The notes beneath the pieces are model-generated. The model was given only the letters and a program-made list of their open reading frames with translations. It was not told where the DNA came from and did not search any database. 64,000 nucleotides of DNA from positions 3,162,001-3,226,000 of the forward strand of contig JACTVC010000001.1 in assembly GCA_018417955.1 (NCBI GenBank), written 5' to 3'. Made by a program: the position numbers and the translations under genes. The first letter of the stretch is position 1; each line of letters begins with the position of its first letter. The DNA comes from Laccaria trichodermophora (Eukaryota > Basidiomycota > Agaricomycetes > Agaricales > Hydnangiaceae). This document shows, in pieces, positions 32,674-44,821 of the stretch.

Positions 32674-34031
32674 GTACACCGCCAAATTGAGAAAATGTGG
32701 TTGGGACCTGGAAGTTAAAACGTGACCAGGGCCTGCGCCCACCTGTGACGAATGTTGATGGGATATTCTCACAACATACACATCTCGCTAATACCAGCGT
32801 GTCTCCAGGTTGATGTTGGAGTGACCTGTCACCAACAGCTGGGCATCAGCTGAGAGCCCAGCTGCCCCAGCCTATGTTAATTCCCTATGAGCTACAATTC
32901 TCAACATTCATTCTATGACTGTTCAGGTTGATGTGTTCAGTTCTTATGGAGTGCAAGGAGGATAAAATACAGCATATATTCATAACACAACAACAAAGAG
33001 CATGGTATCATGTAAACAGTACAGATTCTACAGAAGGATGTCAGACGTGTAGCAGCCATTTAAGAACCATTCCTGCTGTTCCGTTCCCAACAACACCCTC
33101 AAGCCCATCCCTATCAATGTCCTCTGGAATGCAACAACGAAAGTGGAACATCGAAGGGGAGCCTTGAGAAAACTTGAAGGGAAGCGGTAGCGTAAACTTG
33201 GAGGGAAGCGGTACCGTAATGGCTGGGGTGGGACGCGGTGTGGTTTGGCGAGGCATTCCCTGCAGAAAATGGAAGTGGGTGAGAAGATGGCAATGTGAAG
33301 ATGGACCGGCTTACACGTTGTCTTTTGCTGCCACCTGAAAGTGAAACCTATATATCAAAACAGAGTGAGCAGGTTCTCATGAGGAAATGTTGTCGAGTTG
33401 AGTCTACAGAGAGAAAAAAAAAGTGGGGCATTGGGCGCTGACAAAAGCCCAGGAAAGCGACAAGACAGCAATGACCATGCACAGGCGCACGGGAAGTGGA
33501 CAGGCACAAAGGAGGAAACAACAGGGGGGACGCTACAGAGATCAAGGCAACAGAATGATTATAAAGGGGTAGATGGGCAAGGGGACTCTGGGCAGAGATG
33601 GTGGTCGTGGTGAAGGAGAGAACCTTGTGTTTGGTTGTGGTTGAAGTCGGAAATGACCAAATATGGTGCGGAGTTTAAACAACTTGGTGATTTTTATCTC
33701 TCCCGTTAATTTCTCGAAGGTCAAAATCCGCAAAATCCTTGCTTTTTTTCAGTTGTGAGCATTTAAAAGTACTCATTAGATACATTGTTTACTCTCTTGT
33801 TATGAAATTTCTTTTGAACATTATATTTCAGCGCTCGAATAAAATAGGTGCCTCAGGTTATACAGAGGAGAGTGGAGAACCTGTGAGCCAGGTGTTGGGT
33901 AGCTGGAGCTGATGTTTACGGCCAAAGCTCTGACAAACCTGCCAGCCATGCCGAATGCAGCTGCATCAGAAACCTGTCAAGCGGAGATTCAGTCCAGATG
34001 CCATCAGCATTTTGAACATTTGGTGGTGTAC
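32674..34031. mobile_element. 1.36-kb TIR-bounded insertion in a transposase exon
   Basis: Coding sequence stops making sense after LLFLL (about 32670) and resumes at WHGLAKLR (34033). The insert begins GTACACCGCCAAAT and ends with the imperfect complement ATTTGGTGGTGTAC. A clear target duplication was not resolved (TACT is a candidate). No coding sequence was recognised inside. Confidence 0.65.
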
Positions 34032-35828
34032 TTGGCACGGCCTTGCCAAGTTACGCCTCCACACGTCGACAACCCTGACTCATCTCCAAACAGCAACAAA
34101 ATCACTTGGTCAATTGCTCCGACGTTTCGCCAACTTTACCTGCACAGCCTTTACAACAACAGAGTTACCACAAGAGCACTCTGCCCGTGTCCGTCGTTCA
34201 GCAACCAAGAAAGGCAAAAAACGAAATCCAGCCCCTGCGACACAAGACAAAGGAAAGAAGAAGTCATTCCAAAAATACTTCAACCTCCTCACTTATAAGC
34301 TCCACGCTCTCGGTGACTACGTTCTTGCAATATTGTGTTATGGTACAACAGATAATTTTTCAACACAAGTGGTATGTCGACAACCTTACTTGAGTTCTCC
34401 AACTAACTTCTACTTAGGGTGAACTTGAGCATCGACGGGTCAAACGTTTCTACGCACGTACAAACAAAACGTTTGGTTTCAAGAGGCAAATTACCAAACA
34501 GGAACGTCGCCAACGTTTTCTGCGCAATGCAAGTTTGAAAGAAAAGCGGCAACGTGAAGCTTCGGAACATTCAGCGGACGGCGCACCAGACCCCAAGCGT
34601 TACCGCCAAAGTAGCGCCCACTCAATTCCGAACATTGTTGACGACCCTCTCCCAAATATTACGCCAAAAGATCACTATCAAATTTCCGACTCGGCAAAAT
34701 CATTCAAGCGTATTCCGAAGTTTCTGTCAGAAAATGCGGGTGACCCTGCACTTCGTGTAAGTTACTTATTCCTGGTCTGTATCTCGCTTTCATATGTTGA
34801 AGACATGATAGAATTTTATGCCTTTGCTCAAAGAACATCTTCTGGCACGAATTCTGGGTACCAAGAACAATGACAACACCTTCACGGATCAAGATCTATC
34901 AACAATCCGATTCGAACACGACAGACTCTACAAACACAGGACCTTACGCATAAATTACACCAGCTACGACATGCGGCGACTCCAGGATACCCTGAACCCT
35001 TATTCTGAGCACTGCGACGTCATGGTCCTCGCGAACGAAGAACCTGGGACTTCGGAATCACATCCGTATTGGTATGCTCGTATCATCGGTATCTTCCACG
35101 CCAACGTCTTTCACGTTGACCCCAAGTCAACATCACCAGGCGACACTCACACGATGGACTTCCTGTGGGTTCGTTGGTTTGGTCACGACGCCGAGTATCG
35201 CAGCGGATTCAAAGCCCGTCGTTTGCCCCGCATCGGATTTTTCAATGGAAATGAGGACCGCGCATTCGGATTCTTGGACCCCAACGATATCATTCGAGCC
35301 GCACATCTCATGCCTGCTTTCTCACAAGGCCGTTCCCGAGAACTCCTGGGCCGTTCCATTGCTCACAACCAAAAAGACGAGGAGGAGTGGCTCAGATATT
35401 ACGTCGGCATGTAAGTTTTCTTTAATTTCTTTTTCACTTTATTGTGCTTACATTCCTTTAGGTTTGCTGATCGAGATATGGTGATGAGGTATCTCGGCGG
35501 GGGTATAGGTCATAAAGCTACCCACGACTTCGCCCCTCCTGCTGCCCCACAAGATCTTGTTGTGGAGGACGACACTGAGGAGCAAGTTGAACAGATGGAT
35601 GATGGGGCTGAAGAAGAAGATATGGATGGGGTAGAGGCAACTGGGGATATAGGGAGTGGCGAGGATGACTCTGGTGAGGACGAAGGTTCATCGTGTGACG
35701 GGGAGAAGGGTGACTATGGGTACGAGGACGAAGACGAGTCCGAGGTTGATGAGATGGATATTGGTGACTCAACGGATGAGGTTGACGAGTTCTCAGATGA
35801 CGGGTCTGACGGCTTCGCAGACTTGTAA

Positions 35829-36411
35829 CGTATTATATGTATTATATTCTATATTGGATCAACATTAGAATGTTTAAAAATCTTTCAGTCGACTATCCAA
35901 TGTCGTTACAAACATTACTTCAACCTTACATTCACTCGGCAACCTCGGTTCAATCTTATATAGTCCTAGATAGTTTGACATCCTTTCTACAGTTCATCAT
36001 ATAATTCTACAACATTGGAAGGTGGAGCAAAACATCGCAAAGTTTTGCGAAGATTACAAAGCCTCCAAGGTAAACCGAGGTTGTTGCTGTTTTGCTGATG
36101 AAACACTGTTTTTCCCCGCCAAAAGTTTCGACCTTTGCGAATACGGAATTTGTTCTTGTTTGTTTGGGACTTTTGCGCTATAGAGAAGGATTGCTCGCTT
36201 CGCTCGCAATAATGTACCATGGAGGATCCGCTTGTGGATATGGCAGTCTTGTTGAATAACAAATGTGACCTGGGCGCTTTGAATGATCAAGTACGATTCG
36301 TTCATGAAATGCTAACATCCATTCCAAATCATAGGTATCCTATCATTCAGTCAGCATCGGAGATTTGATGAGATATATGGTTTGCTCTGGGGGATGAATT
36401 TGCTCATAAAT
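35829..36411. other. Spacer after the transposase
   Basis: About 580 bp with no supported gene. It should include the Plavaka 3' end and terminal repeat, which I could not locate. A small hairpin (GCTCGCTTCGCTCGC) lies near 36190. Confidence 0.4.
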
Positions 36412-39132
36412 CTACCCTGGAACCTCCACCGGTCGCTTGCACACAATATCGATTAACGGCTGTGCAACTTTCTCGGACCACTCCTTTGGTACCTTGTACT
36501 TCTCTGACCGGCGTTGTCGATAAAGTTGCATTACTTCCTTCCGAATGTATGTCGCAGTATTGCTGCCCTGATCATACCATCTTATAATAGCTTCAAGCGT
36601 TTTCTCATCGTTGATATTGAAAACGTAGACTTTCTCCATGATGAGCGTCGTGTCTTAGCATTGCCGTAGTCAGCCTACTGATACCCATTACAACCAAGAA
36701 AACATCTACTAACCTGCTACCCGCTGTTCCCACCTACAGAAAGCCATCAAATTCGGGTGGGCATTCACCTCGGAGAAGTCGGATGATTGTCGGTGGCCTA
36801 TGAGACGTCGGCTGTCATCCAAATGTTTTTCCAAGAGACGAATAAGCTTGTGGGAAGAAAACATATCAGTGAACTTGGTATTACAATGGATTAAATCGCT
36901 TACCTTGATTGGTGCCTGAGGCCCCGATGTAGAGTCTGTCCAAAAGGTATCCCAAGTCTTGATGAAAGGTCCGCCACGAAACATCTTCTCGGAGTAATTT
37001 TTATGATAGTTCCCTGAGGACATAACCGTTTAAAAAGGGGTCATATATACTTATTGAGCACCAACAATTTAATCCATTTCTAGAGAAACAGGGGTAAACG
37101 TTCAATGAAAGACGCAGTGATTAAGGCGAATAATACTTACGAAGCAGAGGTGATGAGTTTAATCTTACTATCGGCACTTTGGGCGGAGGCGAAAAAATTG
37201 CGAAGGTCATAACCGCTTCGTGCTTGACGCTGCGTTTCTGTCAAAGACAATACTTTCAGTGATTCATCAATCAATCGGGCTAAGCGACTGTCGTCTGGAG
37301 CCGACTTGTGCACTTCAAGTAACTTCTTGTCAAACACGATGCAAATCTGCACACCAAGCTAACTCACCTTCGGATAGAGTTACAACGGCCCTTGGTGGAT
37401 GCTGCATGGTCAAAAGGGGTTTCTTGTAGTGTTGCTCGAATCGTTTGTCCGCCTCAACACCAGCAATCTTTTCGAGCTCGTCATCATCAACTTCCTCGTC
37501 TTCTTCTTCCGCTTTTTCTTCCAATTTCTGCTGCATATCTTGTAAAAATGTGTCGAACTTGGTCACAATGGCCACAACCGGTACTATGGGAAACGTCACG
37601 TTTGAAGATGGTGATTCATCTTTGATCTTACCTGTCAAAGGCATCAAAAAAAAATCTTTCTCTGCTTGCTGGATGGGCCGAGAATTCATCTCCAAGCAGT
37701 ACCTGCGGCAATTCGGCTGAGCTTGCCCATAATGAGGAAAAGGAGCAAGACGAACCACACCAAATGCAATTTCTGATTTATGTCTTTTGCCCGTGAACGA
37801 CTGTCGATGAATTTCCAAACAACATCCACCTCTGCCTGCTTTCCCGCTTCAAATCCCTCGGAATCATGCGCAATAATCTTGTTGTTCCCCTCGAATTCGA
37901 TTTCTTTTTCAATATTATGGATACCTCTCTTAAGACATCGTATTTGGTTTCTGCGTGGTATTACAAGTCGAACGACTTTGCACTCACCGTGGTGCTGGGT
38001 GCGTCCACCTCAAATGGAAAATATGAAATGTATGCCTTGCGAGAGCTTGGTCATTCTCACCATATTCCCGCCACACACCTGGAACGTAAAGTTAGTGGCT
38101 TCGTGAGATGCGAGATTTGGTTTGAAGTGCTAACTTTATACAGAATTGTGGTTTTGCCGCACCCCGTTTTCCCGATGATCAACAATCTAAACTTTTCAAG
38201 CGGAGGCAATGCGACCGCGACGGCTGCTGCCAGTAATCTCTTCAATTCTTGCGCCTCGGAGGCATCTAGTTGAGGCGCTTTTTCAGATTCCACATCTTCA
38301 TTTTTCGATGATGACTTCAACAGTCCCTTAAATTTATCGAACTTCGTTGGAGGGGGTTTTGGACGGGGGCGCAATGCCTCGCGAGTTGCAAGTTGAAATA
38401 CTTCGCGAACCCCCTCTCCAGTCCTGCTAGAGCACTCAACATAGTGCCTTGCTCCGATTTTCTTGGCAACTGCCTGTCCCTGGTATGAAATGGTAGTGGA
38501 GGAGAGTACCTCTTCCAAGTTTAGTTCAACCTACCTCCTCAACGGTCACTTGACGTTGATTCGTCCTCCGTAGTTCCTCAATGGTTCTCGGATCTCTTCT
38601 CAGGTCTTTCTTCGCACCTACAAGGATGATAGGGAGTCCGTGACAGAAGTGGTCGACCTCAGGAAACCACTGCGATAATCAAAAAATCAATATTAGCACC
38701 GAGGTGTTGAGGAGCTGGCTACGCGCCTTCTCTTGGACGTTGTCCAGAGAATCGGGACTATCGATGCTGAAGCATATAAGAATAACGTGCGAGTCGGGGT
38801 AAAACAGAGGACGCAAGCGATCATAGTCTTCCTGACCAGCCATACACAATAACTCCAACTCGACACGCTTCCCATCCACCTCAACGTCGGCGACGTAATC
38901 TTCCCAGGGACTTGGGACTGATATCTGTTCACGAGTGTTATCTGTGACGCTCCAATCAATTAATATCCACATACCTCTGGGAAGGTTCCCTTCGAGAATA
39001 CAACGAGCAACGCCGTCTGCGATATACCGTAGTCAGTGTCATTTGTTGCAATCCGCATTGCGATATGTCCGGACAAACCTTCCCTGCACAACCGTCACCT
39101 ATGGTGACGAGTTTTCGGCGGATCAGAGCCAT
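36412..39132 (-). CDS. Rho-like GTPase fused to a second G-domain
   Basis: Start ATG at 39132. Exons 39132-39079, 39016-38975, 38924-38727, 38669-38535 and 38479 onward give a Rho-type domain: G1 GDGCAGKT, switch I VPSPWEDY, switch [15 protein letters not shown]4-like KKDL and G5 CSSRTGEG. The G3 Asp is lost (CMAG where DTAG is usual), so GTP hydrolysis or nucleotide sensing may be altered. Intron three appears to use a GC donor. After a Lys/Pro linker a second GTPase follows: G1 [10 protein letters not shown]3 HDSEGFE and G4 TKFD, like the fungal HSR1/AIG1-type G-domain proteins. The gene ends VEVPG-stop at 36412. Exons in the 38.1-36.7 kb part are approximate. It could be an accidental fusion of adjacent genes or one signalling protein. 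Confidence 0.75.
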
Positions 39133-39739
39133 CGCGTCCTATAATCCTCGACCGTTGGCGGTAGTGAATATGATAATGCCAAAGTTGCTTGTAGCACACG
39201 TTCAGATTGGGTCGCTCGGAAAGGCCCGACAGCACCCCCACGTGTTGGACAATGCTCGATGTCGTTACTTTTTGTCCTCTGAAAGGTTCCGTTATGTTTT
39301 GACGTCCGAGTCTGCCTGCCAGTGGCCATGTATTTGCTTCAAAGTTCAAATTGATCGACAGCACCTGCTCACTATATCAGTAAGCTTTACGCACGAAAAA
39401 TGCATCCACTTCGGACTCACGCGCGGACGAAGGACGAGGGAATGCACACTCAGCATATACGTCTACCAAACGAGAGGTTTTGAGTGGGACTTCTCATAAC
39501 AAGTTTGATGGTGGAAGCAAAGGTTGGCAAGAGAGAGATGGTTGTGACTCAATGTGAGTCAGAGATGAATTCGCGTGACGCTCCAGCAAAACAACCTCTA
39601 CATATATCTTCAACAGGAATTACAATCCCAACACCGAGATCGCTACCGGTGTTATTTACAGTGTAATATATATCACAGTAGTATCACACACAGAGGACGA
39701 GTGCTAGGCCCAAACCCAAATACGCAATGAAAACCATCA
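39133..39739. other. No gene recognised
   Basis: About 600 bp upstream of the GTPase gene, holding its promoter. Only short overlapping ORFs on both strands. Confidence 0.4.
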
Positions 39740-40490
39740 TCAACGCAACGCACTCTCCCGCAAGGTATTCGTCGAACTCCAAAGATTACTCCAAAGCTTT
39801 TCCCCCTCAACCCCCTCATCTCTATTCATCCCACCAGCAACAGGCGCCGCAGTCCCCATAATAATCGCCAAGTCTCTCTGGCACTTTTGTAAAATCTTGG
39901 TAAGGTGCGCCAGCCCCGCCTGCTGCTCCGAAAGGATCTAAATTTCAAAAAAAACCACAACGTCAATCGCCCTCAACTCAAAAAAGCAAAATAAAATCGA
40001 AACCCACCTGCGCAATCTGCCCCAACCCCTCATCATCAACAACAGCCCACTCCCCCGTCCCCGCACGTCCCCTCTCAACACTCGCACTAACAGCCCCAAG
40101 CAACGCCCAAAGCTCATTCAACCTTTCTTTAACCCTTCCCTTCCTAATCTCATCCTCAATCTCCCCCCTCATCTCCTCCTCCTCCGGCCTAATCGCCGAC
40201 GACCTAACCGAAGGAATCAACAAATGCAGATGCTGCACGAACGCCAACAACCGATGGACAATCTGCGTTTGTTTTCCGGATGCGCGGAGGAGGCGGGTGG
40301 AGTTTGAGATGGAGTGGGCTGTGGAAAGGCTTCGAACCGGGATTTGAGGTCCATAGAACGTCGGGAATGAGTTAACCGAGAAGCTCTGAGCATTAAGCGA
40401 GCTTTGGCAGAGGAGAAGCAACCGATCAGATGATCGATGTATGTGAGAGGTCTGCCTGCGGCCACTGGAAAAGAGTTGATGTTGGATCAA
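39740..40490 (-). pseudogene. 3' fragment of a nucleoporin Nup54/Nup57-like gene
   Basis: The last exon 39937-39740 encodes ILSEQQAGLAHLTKIL to stop. It is joined by a GT-AG intron to the exon ending at 40008 (EGLGQIAQ). Upstream lies RLLAFVQHLHLLIPSV, RPEEEEM, RLNELWALLGA. These match the C-terminal coiled-coil part of fungal Nup54/Nup57, an FG nucleoporin of the central channel. Near 40330 the homologous reading moves between two frames (DLKSRFEAF to STAHSISNS), suggesting a frameshift. No FG-repeat N-terminus is present upstream, so the copy is 5'-truncated. Confidence 0.65.
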
Positions 40491-42570
40491 CGAGCTGCGA
40501 GTTCGTGAACAGAATTAACCCATGGCAATATTCCCTTCGTGATTCTTGTAGAACCAGGACCTGAGTAACGGATGCAGGCAGTCAACGAGGCAGAAGAGCA
40601 AATACACGCGAGGTGACAAGGAATCCAGAAGTCGAGGAAGGGAGAAGGGTATGAATGAATAAGTGATGCAAGAGCGATAGCTTACCAAACGAGGTACGAC
40701 CGTATCCCTACTCTCTAGCTCTCAGACTCAAGCTTGGTATTATGACCAGGAGGACGGCAGGAGTTTTCCAAGAGTGTCGTCCACCTGGGCATCATTAATA
40801 AAGCCAGCCACGTCGGCGATGGAGAGTCTAGGGCAGACTTGTAGGAAAGGAATGCCGACGATCAACGAAGTTTCCTCCGTCGCTTCGAGCACTGGGAGTC
40901 CGAATATTCCAATTCCGTTTATACTTGAACATTGACGGTACAGTCTCCTTAGGCTTTGGCGAAAATGGCGTGGAGGCCATACCTGTCAACCTATGTTACC
41001 CGATGGCGATGTCAACGACTTGAACGACTTACCAGTGAGGTACAAAATCTATGCTCGAAGGTTGATGCTCTGCCAAAGATGTTGGTCAGAACTATTCCAT
41101 TGATGTTCGTCAGGCACGGAAACGGTCAACGGGGGTGATGAACAAACCTCATTAGTAATTGACTCAACAAAGATGAGCTTATCTGGAGGTGTGACGGTGC
41201 GGACACGCTCAGCCGCCGTGCTTTGTGCTTGAATGTATTGAGCAGAGTGGTTGACATCTTTTTCGTAGGCATGGGGAATGAACGAGTCCAAATTGAAACG
41301 AGGGTAGGGTGGCCAGCACCCGACTGGAAGGATTGGAAGGCGAAGGGGATTAAGATGGGTTGCGAATGAATTCGACATACGAACGTGCAACAGATGAAGT
41401 TCTGTGCTGTAGTCGACGATCCACTTCGACATGCCCTCCCCCCCTCATCCCAAGCAGCCAAGCGGCGCCCACCTCTTTAATGGTGCGCAAATCGAATGCG
41501 AGGGCCTCCAAGGTCCAGGCTCACGTGACCCTCCAGAATAACGAAACCAGAAGTCTTACGAAAACCGATGTTCCATCGTTTGGCGGTAGCGATGGAAGGC
41601 GTCGGAGATAGTCTAGACACTACCTGTCGTAAATGCCACTAAGACAGGCGACGACGACACACTGCTTTGATCTCTTGAGATGCGCGTGAATGCCCTGATG
41701 AGGAATGCCCAAACAACTTCTTGGACGCAAAACTCAAAGGTCTATTGAGAGCGTTTGATGCCGCCCGTAAAGCCATGCTGGAAGGGGAGAAGGAGAGAGG
41801 TGGGGCAGAGATGTTGGGTGGCAGTGGAAATGTGGTGTTGACATTGTTAGCGCCATTGTTGTTCGCGGGTATTGGGTATTCTGGGGGCTAATTGTCCGTT
41901 GAGGGCGTTAGAGGGATCTTCCAGTCGTGTACTGGTCGTCTGGGTTGGGATGTGATTCCTAGAGCAATGGGTCAGGCGGGTAACGATGGAGGGGGGTAGA
42001 CGCACCATCGACTGCACGCTTGAACTCGACAGCTCGAGCATCGTCAACAAGCACGTACTCGCAAAGCAGCTGACCATCTTCTTCTATTTCTCCAGGCAGA
42101 AAGGAGCCTTCTGTGGAGAGCGGCTTCTTGAACGACTGGCGTCGCTCATTCGCACCCGTAAATGATGATCCCCGTGGTCTAGTGACAACGTTTGGCGGTC
42201 TATAGCAACTTGATGTCGCGTTTCCTGGATAGGTTGGGCACAAGCACAAGCACTCGAAATCAGCGATGTGCACAACGCTGGGGTTTAAGAATCATGTTGA
42301 CGTTGAAGATCCATTTGGCTAGGTTGAGGCAGGTGAGTCGTTTTTCACTTGGTTGGCGAGGAGGGCTGATGGGTGTAGACAGGAACGACGAGTGCGGCTG
42401 CTGCTGGGACGAGTTCTGCCGGTGGGTCGAGGGAGAGGGGGAATTGGGACGTGGGGTAGAGGTCGTGATGGCACCGTATACTTGCACAGCTAATAGGACT
42501 AATAACAGTATCAACGTCCAAACGGCCGTAGAGTAAACGCTACGCGCTGAAGCTTGAAGATTGAGTACTG
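40491..42570. other. Fragments of unrecognised gene(s) on -
   Basis: Segments on - with gene-like composition include 41432-41049 (PHAYEKDVNHSAQYIQ), 42273-41960 (FLPGEIEEDGQLLCEY) and a likely membrane segment near 42538-42480 (LILLLVLLAVQVYGAI). They could be exons of one membrane-protein gene whose 5' part was displaced by the hAT-type insertion at 42571. I found no continuous model. Confidence 0.35.
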
Positions 42571-44531
42571 AGTCCCAGTGAAAACCTGCTCTGGATGTTT
42601 CTGGAGAAAACGGCCAAGTTGCTGGCGTCAGCCGTCGTTGTCCGGGATAGTCCGAAGTTGGTCCGAGGCAACTTCAATGTAACTATTCTTTCTGGGCGCT
42701 ACCGTAGATATCTGGATGTTCCGACTCAAGTCAATTACAAAATTTCTAAGTCATCGTTCTCCATTTTTTTCTCTCTAAGCAAATGTCCAAGCAACGTCCA
42801 AGCGGCAGGTTTATCCTACTGAGCGCTTCCTTCTGCTCTGCGTTGGGAAAGCTTTACCTAAGCAACAAATAATGCTCTGAAGTCGTCGCCACTCTTCCTT
42901 CCCCCACCACCATCTCCTCCCCACATGCCACGACGTCCCCATCCTCTTCCCATGCTTGACGCGACGGCATTCCCGTTTGTGTAGCGCTCGACTCGGGGAA
43001 TTCCTATGGCTGAGAGTGGAGCTTGATTTACGCAGTTCCCGAGCAATACCGTTTGTACCTGGTGAGTGTATGTATGCGCCTCAAGTGCCTCGTTTGTTGC
43101 TGACAGTGCTTGGGAATGCTTTGCGCCACCACCTGGGCAGCGCAACATTGATTGTAGGAGCGGTGCGTGGATTCACCATCCCCATTCTTACGCATTTCCA
43201 CGACGCGACTCACCATCTTTTCTCAAGCTAGCTCAAGTTGGGATGGGCGACGCGCCGCGACCTCGGATTTGGAAGGCCGAGTTTTTACATGTCGTTCATC
43301 AGACTATCACGCAATCAGGTGTGTTCAATCGTGTCTCCCTTTGCTCTTGTCTAATCTCGATGCGATATTTAGCACGAAGAGGCCTGAGGGCCGTGTTTTC
43401 CCACCGGGGCTGCTAGGAGACGACGGCTTGCAACACAGGCTGGAGGAGCTGGGATATGCGACTAGAGCTGGGGTATACGGCTACCGAAGCAGGATTGAGA
43501 GCACAGGTGGATCGGGGATGCGGGTATGGTCAGGTAGGACGCGGATATCGCCAGATTGAGGCCAGAAGGGGCCAGATTATATTGTGTACAATAGGGTAGA
43601 ATATAATTATAGATTTTTCCAGCCCACAACGGCAAGGGGGTCTTAGGATTCCAAAGTCCGACCGGGGGTTGGGCAGGTAGGTCAGCTGCAGGCCCAGAAA
43701 AAAAATTCTTGGAACCCTCTACAAAATGATCTCAAAACAGGCCTGAAAGGCCATACCTTGCAGGTTTGCAGTGCCAATATACTCCAGAACATGGAGATCA
43801 GTCCAAATTTAATGATATTCAAGCTTTATATAATATTTCTTTAATCTTATCTGGTACTTCAGAGTTGACAAGGGAGCAGGAGGCAAAAAGGGGGAGATGC
43901 TCCAGTGGTGGCAGACTTGTAAAGTATCATCACTGATGACATGGAATTGGAGAATAACAGCATGAGTATCATTCAAACTTAGCTTGACAGCCACTCACAT
44001 GATGTAAGAAGCTTGGCTGTGAGACGCAATGGGTAAGGCTATCCTATCTTCCATATGAAAAAGGTTTTATATCACTCACCTACATTTCAGTATCACCTAG
44101 GTTGTGTTTCGTTGGAAACTGTTCCACAAAACTGGGTTTGCAAGGCCTGTGAGGCATCTGGGACAAGTAGAGGAACAAAGCAATCATGATGATGATGTCA
44201 CATTACCATATATGGGTATGTGCCTGATTACGTAGGTAGGTAGGTCGAGCTCCAAGGGCTTAAAAAAAAAAATCGACCCCGGGTATTTTTTTTAAATCCT
44301 AAGACCCCCTTGCACAACGGTCTACCCCAGAATATCCCAGTCAAGGCCAGAAGCAGCCGGAAATTTGACCAAAACCTAAAACGAACCATCTTCTAACCCT
44401 CCAGCGTGAGCCAGATATTTTCTGGAAAGCGGACAAAAACTGGCTTCAGCCAGCGATTTCTGGAGGTCCAGCTTAAGCCGGCTTCTCACGGATATTTCCA
44501 GACCCCCCCAGAGCAGGTTTTCACTGGGACT
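42571..44531. mobile_element. 1.96-kb hAT-type non-autonomous element
   Basis: Perfect ~25-bp terminal inverted repeats: AGTCCCAGTGAAAACCTGC on the left, and its complement on the right. An exact 8-bp TSD, GAGTACTG, lies at 42563-42570 and 44532-44539. The interior has short ORFs on both strands (42.9-43.6 kb) that may be captured sequence, but no hAT transposase. A second hAT-type element is nested within it. Confidence 0.85.
43633..44312. mobile_element. Nested 680-bp hAT-type MITE
   Basis: The ends are CAAGGGGGTCTTAGGATT and its exact complement, with an exact 8-bp TSD CACAACGG (43625-43632 and 44313-44320). GTAGGTAGGTCGAGC-like subterminal motifs occur near both ends. No ORF. It inserted after the 42571-44531 element. 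Confidence 0.9.
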
Positions 44532-44821
44532 GAGTACTGAGTGCTGATTTTCAATAATTCAGCACACCTGGCCACACCGTAAGTGTTGCGTTTGTAAATA
44601 GATACTCCTCCGAACATATATTCGAATGCCAAATTCGACCCATCGCAAGAAATGAATGTACAGCACGCGATAAGACTTCGAAGGCAATGCCATACCCCAT
44701 TGTACTTCAAGTTGGAGGTTGTGGTCCAAGGGGCAGGAGGTGTTGTCACTGCTTGATGATGTAATTTCAGGCCTCCTGGACCTCTTGCTCAACTTTCATC
44801 TCCTGGATCCTGGCATCCATC

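Larger units (their letters stand above)
24847..35828 (+). pseudogene. Plavaka-type DNA transposase, split by three insertions
   Basis: The start (24847, MAACSFCGKSF) opens a C2H2-like zinc finger. An intron is likely at 25039-25092. The body includes LFGWFYNGNITKS, a conserved STHLANFGTASLWP and YIYFGNLS up to 26169. It resumes at 30367 with KYIRGMPTSFAAHHLAYMPS, then LTHLKRELIHAIWEL, GADYPEK, CPCPRC, LVPDLLHEFELGVWK (32280), and from 34032 WHGLAKLRLHTSTTLT, LGDYVLAI, to an acidic tail ending at 35828. These are signatures of Plavaka transposases (CACTA-like superfamily, fungal). Introns are short and GT-AG. Insertions at 26170-30366, 31049-32211 and about 32674-34031 break it. Without them most frames would join; the element's own TIRs were not found. 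Confidence 0.85.

Noticed and set aside
22107..36030. Similar GTTGGAAGGTGAAGC / ATTGGAAGGTGGAGC stretches as ends of the Plavaka element
   Set aside because: They are in direct orientation, short, and lack a matching target duplication, so they do not prove element borders.
42873..43559. Opposing ORFs of 96-130 codons in the outer hAT-type element
   Set aside because: Overlapping on both strands with no recognised domain; mentioned only as possible captured sequence.
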